Of a DNA stretch of 64,000 nucleotides, positions 1 through 12,500 are shown piece by piece. Under the pieces are notes generated by a model. It was not told where the DNA came from and ran no database searches. It saw only the letters and a program-made list of their open reading frames with translations. Origin of the DNA: Primula veris (Eukaryota; Streptophyta; Magnoliopsida; Ericales; Primulaceae); the NCBI GenBank assembly GCA_963682055.1, contig OY821744.1, positions 315,001 through 379,000 on the forward strand, given 5' to 3'. The translations under genes and the position numbers were made by a program. Positions within the stretch are counted from its first letter, which is position 1, and each line of letters begins with the position of its first letter.

Positions 1-475
1 AAGTGTAATTTTTTTTTGTACATCAATAATAGTATATTTAAATAATAAAGTATAAAATTGTTGTATGAACAGCCATATGACCACAAATTTTCATAACAAG
101 TTAAATGCAAACATATAGCTAGCAACTTATGCACATTGTTATCTCCAATTTGATATTTTGACCGATTATACAAATCTATCAACTTTTACAATGCTGATTA
201 CATATACAAAATTAATATTCGTATTATTTATATATACAAAATATTTAGAGTGTTCTTCTTTCTTTCTTTCACGCATGACAATACGTACGTCACTTAATTG
301 TGACTTCTTAATTTAATACCTCTGTGATTTCTTTTCCAACAATATTGACATCAAGTTAGTGTTACATATTTCAACCAAAATAATTCACACCTCTAAGTAA
401 TTAAATAAACATAAAATATGCTTATTTTGATCCTTACTATGACATGATTTATGAACACCGTAAATTCAAATTATA
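1..475. other. Intergenic, AT-rich
   Basis: No coding region or structured repeat is seen. The right part should hold the 3' UTR and polyadenylation region of the minus-strand DUF4228 gene that ends at 476; no single poly(A) signal can be singled out in such AT-rich DNA. Confidence 0.5.
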
Positions 476-1003
476 TTATTTCTCTATTATCATCTCCAAA
501 TGCATTTCTCTCAAATCTGACTCGCTTCTACGATTAAACGAACTCTCTCTAATCGTATCCAATATCGGCTTCCACGATCCTGACCCCTTACACGACTCTA
601 TCTTATCAAATCCCTCTACACTACCTGGCGACTCTGACCTGGAGCTATTTCCACTTGGCAAAGAACTACCGGAAGAATGAGAACTACGCCGATTGTTATT
701 GGCTAACTTAATGATGCGTTTAGTCGTTATAGCTATATCGATAGGAGAAGATTCCGATTGTATAGCCGAGTAGGAGAACATAAAATAGACTTGGCTTGGC
801 TCGAGCTTCGTATCTGGTTTGAGAGGCTTTAAATAGCCGGACATGAGCTGAGATTGAGTACAAAGAAACTGTTTATTAGTTGGTCTTCCGGTGACTTCGA
901 AGGCCGTTAAAGGGTAGTAAAAGTCCTCTACGTGCCCATTCATATGTATTACTCTTGTGTATTTTGTTTGAGTTTTTTGTTTCTTAGAGATTATGCATCC
1001 CAT
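476..1003 (-). CDS. DUF4228 (PADRE) domain protein
   Basis: Intact single-exon ORF of 175 residues. It begins MGCIISKK, an N-terminal Gly-Cys context typical of N-myristoylation and palmitoylation in this family, so membrane association is likely. The order seen is the N-terminal MGC box, a stretch around residues 20-75 with HMNGHVEDFYYPLTAFEV and the PSQVYFMF strand that mark DUF4228, then a Ser-rich disordered region (about 105-130), and a short C-terminal helix ending LREMHLEMIIEK. Plant DUF4228 genes are usually short, single-exon and induced by pathogens, cold or salt (the PADRE name); the molecular function is unknown. The length is normal for the family. The start is chosen because the MGC motif sits exactly at the first Met. 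No frameshift or premature stop is present. Confidence 0.88.
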   Translation of the reverse strand: MGCIISKKQKTQTKYTRVIHMNGHVEDFYYPLTAFEVTGRPTNKQFLCTQSQLMSGYLKPLKPDTKLEPSQVYFMFSYSAIQSESSPIDIAITTKRIIKLANNNRRSSHSSGSSLPSGNSSRSESPGSVEGFDKIESCKGSGSWKPILDTIRESSFNRRSESDLREMHLEMIIEK

Positions 1004-1178
1004 TTTTGTAGAAAGGAAATGAAGGTGGTTTGTCTCGAACTAATGCCAAGTATTTGTATACGTTTGCACATCTAAATCTTTTAAAATAAAATTTAAAATG
1101 TTTGCACATTATTTTATAAGAATTTTATATTGTCACGAAAGGAAAGGGGGCCAACTACTTTTGAGTGCGTTGTGCATT

Positions 1179-1186
1179 TATATAAG
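1179..1186 (-). promoter_or_regulatory. Candidate TATA box for the DUF4228 gene
   Basis: Read on the minus strand this is TATATAAA, about 175 bp upstream of the ATG at 1003. That distance would give a 5' UTR of roughly 140 nt. In DNA this AT-rich such matches also occur by chance. Confidence 0.35.
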
Positions 1187-2230
1187 TTAAAGCCATGCAT
1201 TGACGTCTTGATATATTGTGTGTGTTTTTTGTGATTTAATTAACAAGGAATTCGTACGAGTTTGGTAAACTTTAACAACGAAAGTTGAAAATGGTATTCC
1301 TTAAAATATATATTCATTATAAAATGATTGTACTAATTTTAAATTAACACCGAGATAATCACTAGTATTAATATATGTGAAATTATTTAATCTTGTATCA
1401 TATGAGCCCAATTTTACACTCATTTACCTTCTCTAATAAATAGTTATATAATATGATTTAGTGGTTGATTTACTTACTAAAAAGTTTAATCAACTTGTGT
1501 TCAAATCTTTATGCAAACATTTTTTTTTATTTCATTATAGAATTTAGTATATTAATGAACTCTTTAATTTTATGTAATCTTCTATGTGGTATCATATATT
1601 AAATAAAACAGGGAATGACATGATTTGTTAAATAGATAACAGATTTGTTCCCTTATTTCCTTCTTAAAAAATCGTAAAAAATCATAGTATAATTTTAAGT
1701 CGAATGCAAAATTTGTAAAATTTTTGCTTCGTATTATTGATTTTTTTTTTGTTAGATGTGCACAACTTATTGCATTTAATATTTTATAGGTTAACATTTT
1801 ATAATTTATTAATTGTATCTTATAAGTTTTATTTAAATAGCTTCTTTTTGTTTACAGAGGAAAAAACACTATTTTTAAGGTGATCTAAGGCACCAAAATT
1901 CTGGAAATGCATACCTATGTTGTAATATGGAATGGTAAGGAAGAACAAGAAATTACTACTTTTAAAATAAGTCATATTATCATGAAGCATAAAATAAACA
2001 AGACTTTTATACTACTAGTTTGTCAATCTGCTTAATTTCTTCTACTTTTTTTTTACTTGGAAAAACTACAAAGTAGTCATAATCGATCATTATTGTTAGA
2101 GGCGATTTTAGTAAACATAAACTCGAAAGACATCACAAATTTGTACAATTATTTTCCCCGTTCAAGTTAGATGTAGGCAGAAAAAACGCATGGAGAAAAC
2201 AAACGATTAAGTCCATATGCAAAAAATTAA
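1187..2230. other. Intergenic, AT-rich
   Basis: No convincing gene; the short ORFs are low-complexity. It holds the distal promoter of the DUF4228 gene. Confidence 0.5.
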
Positions 2231-2234
2231 TAGA

Positions 2235-2244
2235 ACACACACAC

Positions 2245-2316
<72 letters not shown>
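2235..2316. repeat. (AC)n/(TA)n microsatellite
   Basis: A short CA run at about 2235-2247 passes directly into about 34 TA units. It is simple sequence and probably length-polymorphic. Confidence 0.95.
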
Positions 2317-2317
<1 letters not shown>

Positions 2318-2362
2318 TAAGTAAAAAGTTACCCACGCAAATCTCGTAATATATTTTATTTT

Positions 2363-2564
2363 TAACATAATATTCAGATTTGATATAATTTATTATAGTT
2401 ATGGAGGTTAAAGTGAATTGTTAATTAATTTATGTTACATCCGTAATTAGGAAAATCTAGTGTTAAAAATAATATTCAGATTTGATATAATTTATTATAG
2501 TTATGGAGGTTAAAGTGAATTGTTAATTAATTTATGTTACATCCGTAATTAGGAAAATCTAGTG
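2363..2564. repeat. Perfect 94-bp tandem duplication
   Basis: The segment 2369-2462 recurs at 2471-2564 with no difference that I can see; an 8-bp spacer lies between. The absence of divergence means it is recent. It is non-coding. Confidence 0.9.
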
Positions 2565-2965
2565 AGAATAAATAGTTAATTAATTAAATTATTTATATTA
2601 GTAATTATTAAAATAGAGTGACTGTATTTTTTAAAAAATTGGACAATGCAACTTTTTTTATATTTGCTTATATTAATAGTATGATACGATATATATATAT
2701 ATATTATGAATTCTTATTTACCCACCAATTGTTTAATTTCTGATATTTCTTCGAATTTCAGCTATATTTTCATTCTTAGTTCTTACTTTGGGTTTTACTT
2801 TGGGTTGGATAAGATTGAAGTTTTGAACGCCACGCTTTGTTATTCTTCTTAGTTTTTACTTTGGGTTTTACTTCATTCTCATTCTTTAAAATTTAAATTT
2901 TGAATTCGCTTGTTTAGTAAAAATCTTTGTAGATAAATGCGTATGGATATACTAGTCACACATTT

Positions 2966-3190
2966 TATTTAATACTTCATCCGTTTCCATTTAATTGTAC
3001 ATTACGAAAATATATGCAATTTTAACTGGTTTATAACTTGTATCAAAATTGTCGAAATCAATTTATTTAAAATCAAATCATAAAATTTAACATTTAAACT
3101 ATATGATCAATTTTTTTTAAAAAATTCATTCCGACAATTTTAATATAAGTTATAAACCGGTCAAAATTGTACGTATAAACATTTTTTTGC
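2966..3190. mobile_element. Stowaway/mariner-type MITE (probable)
   Basis: The left end carries CTTCATCCGTTTCCATTT, close to the CTCCCTCCGT-type terminus of plant Stowaway MITEs. Internal arms are inverted: AACTGGTTTATAACTTGTAT near 3024 pairs with ATAAGTTATAAACCGGTCAA near 3148, with the CGACAATTTT segments nested inside. The right terminus and the TA target duplication are not clear, so the boundaries are approximate. Confidence 0.55.
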
Positions 3191-3622
3191 TTAAAAGAAT
3201 GTTTATACGAAAAGAAAACGTCACATAAAAAAGAAAACGTCCATTCGGAATTTAAGCTCTATAAACACACGCCTCTTTACATTCTTTTCCTTAAAAGAAA
3301 ACGTCACATATAAACATTAACATGTAGAATTAAGCACGATTCGATTCCATCTCTGCTAATGTTGTACATATATCTGAACGAATATTTGCGCAAACATCTT
3401 ACACATATATCTATTTACGTATTTATGAGTGGGGGGATGGTACGTACAAAGTCTTACACATGTAGGAGAGTATTTAGGGAGTGTATTCTCCTTAAAAACG
3501 TGTTAGTATATATGAAGTATGGACTGTGAATGTTTTTCCTGGCTTAGTTCTCAGATATAGTTTTGTTACTATCCGATTGCACACCATTCAATTATCGAAT
3601 CAAGCATTTTGTTATGCTTATG

Positions 3623-3821
3623 CCATATTCTAAAAAGCAAGCATAAACGCACACGGAGCCTAGGTGGTAGGCATAGCCTAAAACCCTAACAGATTAGACG
3701 GGATTAAGCGGATTAGACGACAATTAAGTGGAATTAGAAGGCAATTAAGTGAAATTGGGCGCGATTAGGTGCTAGGCAATGTATTTACGCCTAGAATCCA
3801 CCTTGCGCCTTTAAAACATTG
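3623..3821. mobile_element. hAT-type non-autonomous element, 199 bp
   Basis: Flanked by a perfect 8-bp direct repeat, TGCTTATG, at 3615-3622 and 3822-3829: the hAT target-site length. The ends are degenerate inverted repeats (CCATATTCTAAAAAGC at the left; CAATGTTTTAAAGGCGC read inward from the right). The interior holds degenerate direct repeats of a GATTAAGCG/CAATTAAGTG-type unit. No coding capacity. The CAATGTTTTAAA terminus resembles that of the element in copy B (12289-12889), so the two are probably one family. Confidence 0.82.
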
Positions 3822-4301
3822 TGCTTATGACTTGTTGTTCTTGCAAGCTGGACTTCAAGAGCTAGTTTTACTCATGAGTTTGTATCATTTGCTATGACAT
3901 AATTTAAGCTTCTTCAACTTTACCAAAAAAGAGATAAATAAGTCAATCAAATAGCAATTAATCACTTGGGAGAAAAATATAGAATCCCACAGACGAATAG
4001 TCATGTGGTACAACCAATGGTGCAGGTTGAGAGTTTGCATTACAGTGTTGTTCAAAGATACTATGGTACAATTTTCTGGACACTAATTGAGATGAAAGAT
4101 GCAAAATATAGAAACCAAAGAAATGTAAAAAACACTGAATTTTGTTTCAAGAATAATACGGAAAACAAGCCAATGCAGCAGTGTGTCCCTACTTAAAAGT
4201 TAATCTCGTTAAAGCGGTCATAATTAGGGACAAAACTATATGCTCTCAGGAGCACTCGACACTGTAGTTGTCGAGGGAGATGATTAGGATTGTTGGTTGG
4301 G

Positions 4302-7300
4302 CTAAGATGTTGTTGCGTTTGGCACCTTTTGTAGCTGCGCTATTGGGTTTTTGGGCTTGCTGGCTGTTGGGTTTGGGGGTCGGCAAGTTGGGGGTGAGGG
4401 GCGGAAAAATGAGGGTGAGAGTCGACTAAACGGGGGTGAGGGTCGCTTGAAAATATATTCCTTGTTTGGTTGCCTAAGCCCACTAACTGCTGCTTTTGTC
4501 CCTTCGTCTGGCACTTCTATCACTGGGTTCGTTTTCCTTTTCTTATTTTTTTGAGTAATTTCTCCATTGTAGTTTCCCGAGGCAGTTTTATGCAAGTACT
4601 TGTCTCCTTTTGCGATCTTTTCATGGGAATTACATCTCTGAAGTTCTGGTTTTCTTCTTAATTGAAAAGTAAATAATTTTAGTGAACGGAGAATTATAAC
4701 AAAGGATACATATATATTAAAAAAAATGTACAATAACCTGAAGATCAGCTGTGAAGCCATGAAAGCTAATGCCTACAATAGTTAACAATTGATATACAAA
4801 ATATAAGTAATTTAGGAAAACTTAGAAAATCCCAAACGTAATCAAATTGCAAGACAAGATTACCTACCAGAAACGCAAAGATTTTTAGTGCTTCTGTAAG
4901 CTCATCTGTCCTCGTGAATTCTCTTATTAATGTTTGAAGCTTCAAGAATGTAATTATTGTTAGGAAATGTTGTTGCGTAACTGTATCATGTATCTGTGGT
5001 TTGTTTGGTCTATTAGTCTAAGAAAATTGAAAACACACAGATTCACGACTAGAAGAAGAAGATTTTGCGAATATACTACGACCAAGAATTAGAGGAAGGG
5101 AAGTCATACCCGGAGATGGTACAAATAAAAAAGCTTTCTGTAGACGAAAGGCTTACCTTTTTCTTGTAAGGCTTTAGAATAATATGAACATTATCAACAT
5201 GATATGTAGTTACTCTCAAGACTGGATCTACGTAAGGCTTAACGAACTTCTTCACTTCCTGTTACGGGTTACCATTTTAAAAATAACACATTACGGATGA
5301 GAAAGAAAATTAGTGTTAAATTTTGATGAAACAATACCTGAAAATGAGGATCCGCTAACTTTTGTAGTTTACCAATATGCAACTCAACGGATTTCTTTGA
5401 AGCGTGGAAAAAAAACCAAAAAGACAAAAATATAGTCAGTTTCAAGAAGCTCCAGTACAAGTAAAGGTAATATAACAATCTACCTGATAGTGGAGAAAAA
5501 TAACTGACAACCAATATGGAAACCATGATTCTTGAACCTGGATTTGAATCATGAATCAAAACTTAAACATGTCAAACCTGTAATGAAATGAATGACTAAT
5601 AATACTAGCTACCCTGAATTCTGAGGTTAGCATAAATTGTAACAAAAGTTTTGTTATTACAACTTCGAATCTATAACCATAATTTCTGTCGAAGAGGAAT
5701 GGTATTATGGGACTAACCTCTATCAATTTTCTAAAAAATGCAGTTTCCCGCATCTTCGCTTTCATCATTTCTTCCTATAGTTTTACGGGAAAAGAATATG
5801 ACATGAATTTTCACAACACAGTGTCGAGAAAAATATTAGGCACTAAAAACCAGCGAACCTCTGCCAATTGACGATCATGTTCAGATTTAAGAATTATAGT
5901 CTTCTGTTCATCATTGATCCTCATAAGCTAACACATGAAAAGAAAAAAAAAGTTGAAGCTTTACTAGTAGCAAGGACTATTTCTATCGAAATTGAAAAGT
6001 AAAAACATGGTAAAGGAGAAAAACACCATGAATCCCGTATCCTGAACCTCTAGATGATGGAAAAGATACAGATCATAGTCGAACAAAGTATGAATATACA
6101 CTTAGACTGATGAACCAAGAGGCATGAATTAATTTTCTCAGAAATAATTAAAACTCAACTGGGGCTTACACTTTCCAGCGACGAGTTCAAATATGAATAC
6201 TTTTCGTGAGCGAGGGACTCGGATTTATCCCGTTTCTTCTTTAGCTTGTCTGTTTGCTTTCTAAGATTCGCAACCTATTCAGAAAATAGAATGCAAAAAC
6301 TGTGTGATCCTTAAATCTTATATTCTTTTTAAATCTCAAATTAGATATTATACAAATATATTTCACCTGAGTCTCAAGTTCATCAATTCGTGCTTGAGCC
6401 TTGTCCACCTGCTCCTTAGCTTCTAAAGCTCCTTTCATCTTAAGATTAGGAAATAAAATCAATGTTGACTTGTTTTAAATCATTATACTACATTGTCACT
6501 AGCAAAAATGAGTTGGCAAATTCTAACATCTAAATGTAAAAGAAAGATGGTCCATTTTCTTAACTATCTAAAATTTATGTAATTGGTTGAATACTGTGTG
6601 ATCACAAACTATAAAAAGCGTAACTTTGAGAAACAAAAAGTTAATATAAGGACTTAATTTGAACTGACAAGAGCAGACTGAAATGTAAAATATACCGAAT
6701 TTGATGCCTCTGTAATAAGAATGCATTTATCGGAAAATACTGTAATTTATTTCTATATTAGGAAGTTACTATAAAGGTAAAAGTCGAAGAAATTCATTAC
6801 ATAGAGTGCTAGTATATCTCTTTGTAATGACGCAATGATAGCTGATCTCTTACTAATATTATCATCCATCCATTTGACGGTCTCATCTTTGCTTTCGAGT
6901 CCATGAATTTTCTCTTGAATATTAGATTCTGCAAAACCATGGAAATAAAATGCTGTAACATATAGGATAAGAGGTTGATGCGATTTAAAGTTTGATGAAT
7001 TTGATCAATAATGCCCTACCAAAAGTTGTAGTTTTACTGCTATAAGCAATCTCAACTAAAGAGTAAAAATATTGATATTGTACATTTGTATATATGGATG
7101 CAACTTTTGAAAAAACTAAATGTGCTGGCTTATTTCATTTGAGACTGACAATTAAGTTGGGGACATTCAGCTTAAGACATTAAAACTTATAGCTTTATTC
7201 ATATAAATTACAAATTAAAAAACTCTGCTTTAAGTTGGCTAGCCAAATGCAGAATGTTTTGTTAGAAAAATAGTAAATTTTTTAATTTTAATCCAGACAT

Positions 7301-8099
7301 GTAAAAAAACTCTGCTTTAAGTTGGCTTGTTTGGTGAACCACCATAAGCTTATGTTTTCTTTCACTTTTTACTTTTAAGTAAATAAAGCGTTTGGATTAC
7401 CATTATTGGTACAGACAATATGTTTAATTTTTGAATTTCGACGCTGAAAAAAATACTTTTTAAAAGTATCTTGATTCGTACTCTTTTATTAGTAAACTGC
7501 AATTTTTTGAGCACTTTAATTTACGTTACAATCAACTTATTTCATCTTTTCTAAGGCACGCTAATCGCACTAAAATAATTTGAAGTAATAATTCAAAATG
7601 TACTTTCACACCTTTATATAAATAAGATACAACCAAACTGGGTCCAATATACCACTTGATATTGCTAGATTAATCTCTAAGGTGCAAGAGAATGCAAATA
7701 TAAGTTTGAAGTAAAAACCAATCTGTCAACAAATAGTAACTTCAGTGGAGGAAATAGTAACAGCCAAAGGGACTCCAGCACCTCAACTACGGAAACCCCG
7801 ATATTTTACCATGTATCTTGTTTTTTTCATATCGATTTTAGCTTTTCAACATTCCCATAATTAAGGGAAAAAAACATCTATAGTTCCGCCACGGAGTGAC
7901 ATAGTTATAGCTTGTTGCATGAATCATAAAATACAAAGAATAGACAATGGGTACACAAAAATACACAGATATATATACCTTGGAGATGTATATTGAGAGC
8001 CAGGTCATGAGTAGAAGTAGAAGTAGAAGTAGGAGTAGTTACAATGAATATAGGAAGAAAGAGTAATGTGATCATGATGACTATATTTGAAGAGCTCAT
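4302..8099 (-). CDS. At4g31340/At2g24420-like coiled-coil protein, copy A
   Basis: Multi-exon gene, identified by matching exon peptides to the Arabidopsis family annotated as myosin heavy chain- or DNA repair ATPase-related (biochemical role unknown). Exons seen on the minus strand: 8099-7979 (hydrophobic signal peptide, MITLLFLPIFIV); 6928-6801 (coiled coil, ESNIQEKIHGLESKDE); 6438-6367 (EAKEQVDKAQARIDELETQ); 6274-6170; about 5940-5860; about 5768-5720 (MMKAKMRETAFFRKLIE); about 5540-5485 (VQESWFPYWLSV); about 5398-5340 (HIGKLQKLADPHFQ); about 5260-5157 (VKKFVKPYVDPV); about 4935-4865 (DELTEALKIFAFL); about 4775-4738 (ASAFMASQLIFR); and a last exon ending at 4302. The order follows the family: signal peptide, coiled coil, W-P-W motif, K-F-x-K-P-Y-V repeats, then a C-terminal hydrophobic segment. 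The tail is diverged and proline-rich (PSPPFSRLSPSFFRPSPP). Splice borders are mine by eye. The gene looks intact but diverged from B and C. Confidence 0.7.
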
Positions 8100-8516
8100 C
8101 GTTACTTACAACTTAAAGAAAAGAAAAGACCATCTTCCTTAAATAAGAAAAAAATACACTTGGTAATAAATAAGTAACACCAACCCAACCGAGTGAGATC
8201 AAGTCAATGCACAGACTAATAAATTTTACTACTACTACAATAGTCCCTTTCATTTTCTAATGCAAGTGTTTTCATAGGTGTTTCTTAGCTAAACTACATA
8301 TAGAGTTCATGTACTATGCATGTTTTACAAAACAATCCACTCGTATTATATGCGTGACAAATCCCCCTCCCCATGCTAAACTACATTGAACTTCGATACG
8401 ACCCCTTCCTCTAATATTGATAAAAAGTTTTTGATTATTTTGGTTACATATTTTTATCTACACTGTCCTTTTAGTATGGTATACACTTTGGCCCTCACAT
8501 GTTTAAAAATAACTAA
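8100..8516. other. Upstream region of copy A
   Basis: No gene seen. It should hold the promoter and 5' UTR of copy A. It lies just outside the segmental duplication, whose left edge is about 8517. Confidence 0.4.
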
Positions 8517-9076
8517 TAAGTGAAATTATGCCCCCTTCCCTACTCCCATGATTAAACCGTTGTTACTCCACATATTATGTAAACCCTCATGTCCGTCTAT
8601 TACTTTAAATTGCCACCAAACATACTTACAAACATTCACGTATCTGAATGAAACTCGACATTTTTTTTGGGTGTGTGTGTGTCGGAATGTGGGGTGGGGG
8701 ACACTTTTTTTAATAACTAAACATGTACTTGCTTTAAATGAAAAGCTATAAAAAAAAAATCCAAAATTTTGTGTCGAAAGGTATTCAGTTGCTTGTTACA
8801 TAGAAAATCTAAAATCTGAAACAGTCTGCCAGCGTTTCTTAAAATTATTTAAAGTATAAGAGTTAGACGTAAGTAATCAAAGTACATGGAGGTATTTGAA
8901 AATAAGCTGCATATGTGGATGATTAGTTGCATTTTACCTTTTTCAAAAATACTCCGACTTTTGGAGTATATTTATAAAGTGGTACAGTAGATGTCATTAT
9001 ATTATTTAATATTTGTAGTCAACATATTATATTATCTTGGCCCTTGTAGTCAATATATTAAAGAGTTCATAGATTA

Positions 9077-9515
9077 AGGGTGGCTAGAGGTGGACGTGAC
9101 CATCTAGTTGTGATTTTTTTTTTTTTTTTTATGTGTAATTTAATTTTTTTTAACATATATATATTAATGGTAAAATTGTTACTGTAGTGGTAAAATTGGC
9201 TTTAACATAGTGGAAGTTTAGCAGTTAAAATCATGTTATTTGTTTTTTTCTAAAATTTTATGTTTTTTACCTTGAAATTATTAAATTTCGTAAATGACCA
9301 TTGTATTTCCCCAAACAAACAAGATTACTAAAAAAAATTATTTGATTACCCAATACAATTTGTTTTAACTTCATATTTATTTTATGTTATGTTAAAAATA
9401 AAAAAAATCTTTATTTTGGTATTAGATCCTATTTATTTTATCTTCTAATCAACATATTGTTTACACCAACCCAAAAAAAATAAAAAATCAACTTGGTTCC
9501 GGTTCTGCGCCCATG
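9077..9515. mobile_element. 439-bp insertion at the 3' end of copy B
   Basis: Segment 2 lacks this stretch: there the sequence runs straight through AGTTCATAGATTACCAACTT at about 56299. In segment 1 the insertion is bracketed by TAGATTA at 9070-9076 and 9516-9522, a 7-bp direct repeat (8 bp with one mismatch), as expected for a hAT-like element. The termini (GGGTGGCTAGAGGTGG on the left, TGGGCGCAGAACCGG inward from the right) are weakly inverted. No coding capacity of its own, but its right end supplies the last codons and stop of copy B. Confidence 0.72.
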
Positions 9516-12500
9516 TAGATTACCAACTTAATTGACATATACACGGATTTATTCTTTTTATTTAATTTTTTACCCCCCTCGTCGCTCCTTGTAGACTTCT
9601 TCTTTCCAAACCTCCGTCGCCCTCGCTTACGCCCACTCACAACCGGAGATTTATCACGGTTGAGCACAAAAAAGGAACTTAGTGTCTCCTTTTGTGGAAG
9701 CAAGTTCTCTTCCGGACACATGGCCTTATCTACAACTTCCGATTCAACTTGGCATATATCCAGTGGCTCTGTGAGTGTCATGTTGTGTTCAATATCTCTG
9801 CCATTGGTGGTCATGATCTGAGGGTCCAGAAAAAACCCATCTTTGTTCATGAGATTACCATGAAACAGTTGCTCTTCAATTAGAATTTCTAAACAAGGGG
9901 CCTTTTTCTCACCAGCTTCTCTAAGCTTGACTGATCCCTCACTGTCCTCAATAGGGCGTTCAGCCGATTTGTCTCTTTTGCTCCTCGAACGACTGATCCA
10001 TTCTTTCCTCTTTGTTCTTGCTGCTTCTGTTTTATGTTTGGTAGATTGACCATCATTATCAGTATTAGCATTATTATGGTCTTTTGCATCAAAAGTTTTG
10101 CTCATGATTTTCCATTTCTTTACTTTGAGAAATAATTCTCCACTGTAGTTTCCAGAGCGTGTTCTTTCTAAGTAACCGTCTTTCATCGCCACATTTTCAT
10201 GAGAATTGATTCTCTGCAAATTACTAGCCCGCCTGTATGTAGAACAATCTTAGTGAAATACTTGACAAACCACACAGAACACATGTACGCAAATATTGAT
10301 GCACAGCAGATGAGAAGGGATTTGTATGTAGAATTATCAGAACTTAACACTAACCGGAAGATTATTTGTGAAGCCATGAAAGCTGATGCCTACAGAAGTT
10401 AACAGTTGATAAAAACAACATAAAAACCTTGGAAAAGCCAAATAAAATTAAACACTTGCAAGACAAAGTTGAGAATACATACCAAAAATAAAAAGAATTT
10501 AAGTGTTTCTGTAAGCTCATCAGTCAGGAATGCTCGTGTTGATGTTCGAAACTTCAAGAATGAAATGATTATTAGGAGACACTGACTTATTGAAACAAAA
10601 GACACATTTTCCCACCATAATAAGAGGATTTATTTTTATCAGATATACTTCCATGACAATGTTTATCAATATCACGAAGCAAAAATTATTGCCATTTACC
10701 AGGAATTAGGGAAAAAGGACTAAAAAGGGATACCTGAAGTTGGTATAAAGTGAAAGCTTGAAAAGATTGTGTACATGAACGGCTTAATTTCTTCGTGTAT
10801 GGCTTCATAAGTTTATCGACACTATTAATTTGAGGTTTTGCTATGGTCACAACTTGATCGACGCAAGGCTTAGTGAACTTCAACATTTTCTGTTAAGGTG
10901 TTACAAAGTTAAAATTTCTACCACCTGGCAACGACAAATAAAATAAAATTTCTGTAGTAAAATAAAATAAAATGCATTGCAGGCTATACAAGAACAAAAC
11001 AGATGCCGAAATAGAAAAAGAAAAAATGGTAAGGCAGTAATTAATTGTTGAAAACTTACTGTTTTTACGGTTATAATGCGTGGTTTGGCCCACTTGATGA
11101 ATTCTGCTTTCTTTTGCAATGCCAGAAGAAAAACATAGGAAAAACAGCAGTAAGAAGAAGAAATAAAACCTTAAGAGGTCAGTGTCTAAATTTCAATAAT
11201 TTTGTGGTAAAGAACCTTTTGAAACATTGGATCCAACATGGGACTTCCTTTTTCCTTCCATTGAACAGATAACCAATGTGGCAACCATGATTCTTGGACC
11301 TGGAATTTTCAATAAGGAATTGCAACCGATATTAGTCAAAACAGTAATTTAAATTGATTCAGGAAATCTGCCTTTGACAAAAATGAGTTATTTACATATC
11401 CATCCCACCGGCAATATCATTTTGATCCTTTGTACAAAAGTCTCTTAATAATAAGTATTTGAAACTTATGAATGCATAAAAAATACCGCCAACTGAAACT
11501 CGCCAAGTATTTTCTTACACTTGACTATTATCACTAGCTACCTTGATTGTAGAGGTCATATGGAAAAAAAGTGTTTCCATAAAGAGAAGAAAAAAAGGGG
11601 AGTGAGATTTACCTCTATCAGTTCCCTAAAAAATGCAGTTTCCTGAGTCTTTACCTTAATCATTTCTTCCTCAAACGTTACATAAAAATTATACAACCAT
11701 TTTCATGCTATAGTAACAATAAAATAATCAGAACAGGAATGACCACGAACCTCTGCCACTTCAAGAGCACATTCAGTTCTACGGATAATGGTCTTCTGTT
11801 CGTTGTTGATTCTCTTAAGCTAGCGCATAAACAAAGTAATGAAGTTTTAGTAATATAGTGATGATAAGTGACCGATTATTTCCTGCAAAAACTACAACAG
11901 AATTGGCACTTACCCTTTCCAGCTTCCATCTTAGCTTTTCTGTTTCCTTGCTGACATTCGCAACCTGAGTCTCAAGTTCATTGATTCGTGCTTGAGCCCT
12001 ATGCACCTTCTCTTTATCTTCTAAAGATCCTTTCACCTATCATTAAAACCAACAAAGGGGATATAATCCAGTTTGAAGAAAAAAATTCTAACTTGTTTGA
12101 AGCAATCTAGCTAGAAAAAATCTGTTGACGAATTCTAACATCTAAATCGCAAAATGAAAGACTCTAACTTAAACAAAGACTTAATTGAACTGACAAAGAT
12201 CTAACAGAAAAGCAGGATTAAGCTATCTCTGGTTTGTAATTATTGGGACTCTTGCCCAAAATCCTAATATATTTATTTGTATATTAAACATTGTTTTAAA
12301 TAGCGTTATCGCTACTGTAGCGTTTTTTCGAGAGAAACGCTAAAAGCGTAGCAACGTAGCACTTTGCGGTATATATTTTTTTTGCCTAAATATACAACAT
12401 TATAGCACTATAGTCATACAATTTATACTAATTATGTTAACAAAATTAAAAGTTAAAAGAATTAGTTGTGTTTTTTTGGGTAAAGAAAGAGAGAGAGACA

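Noticed and set aside
4351..4554. Plus-strand glycine-rich ORF
   Set aside because: It is the complement of the proline-rich tail of copy A.
6688..6699. A 12-nt microexon (GCATCAAATTCG, Ala-Ser-Asn-Ser) in copy A
   Set aside because: It has AG and GT borders and keeps frame, but copies B and C lack it and exons on both sides already join in phase.
7905..8099. Copy A first exon as an independent small secreted peptide
   Set aside because: A splice donor after HLQ and matching downstream exons show it is the signal-peptide exon of copy A.
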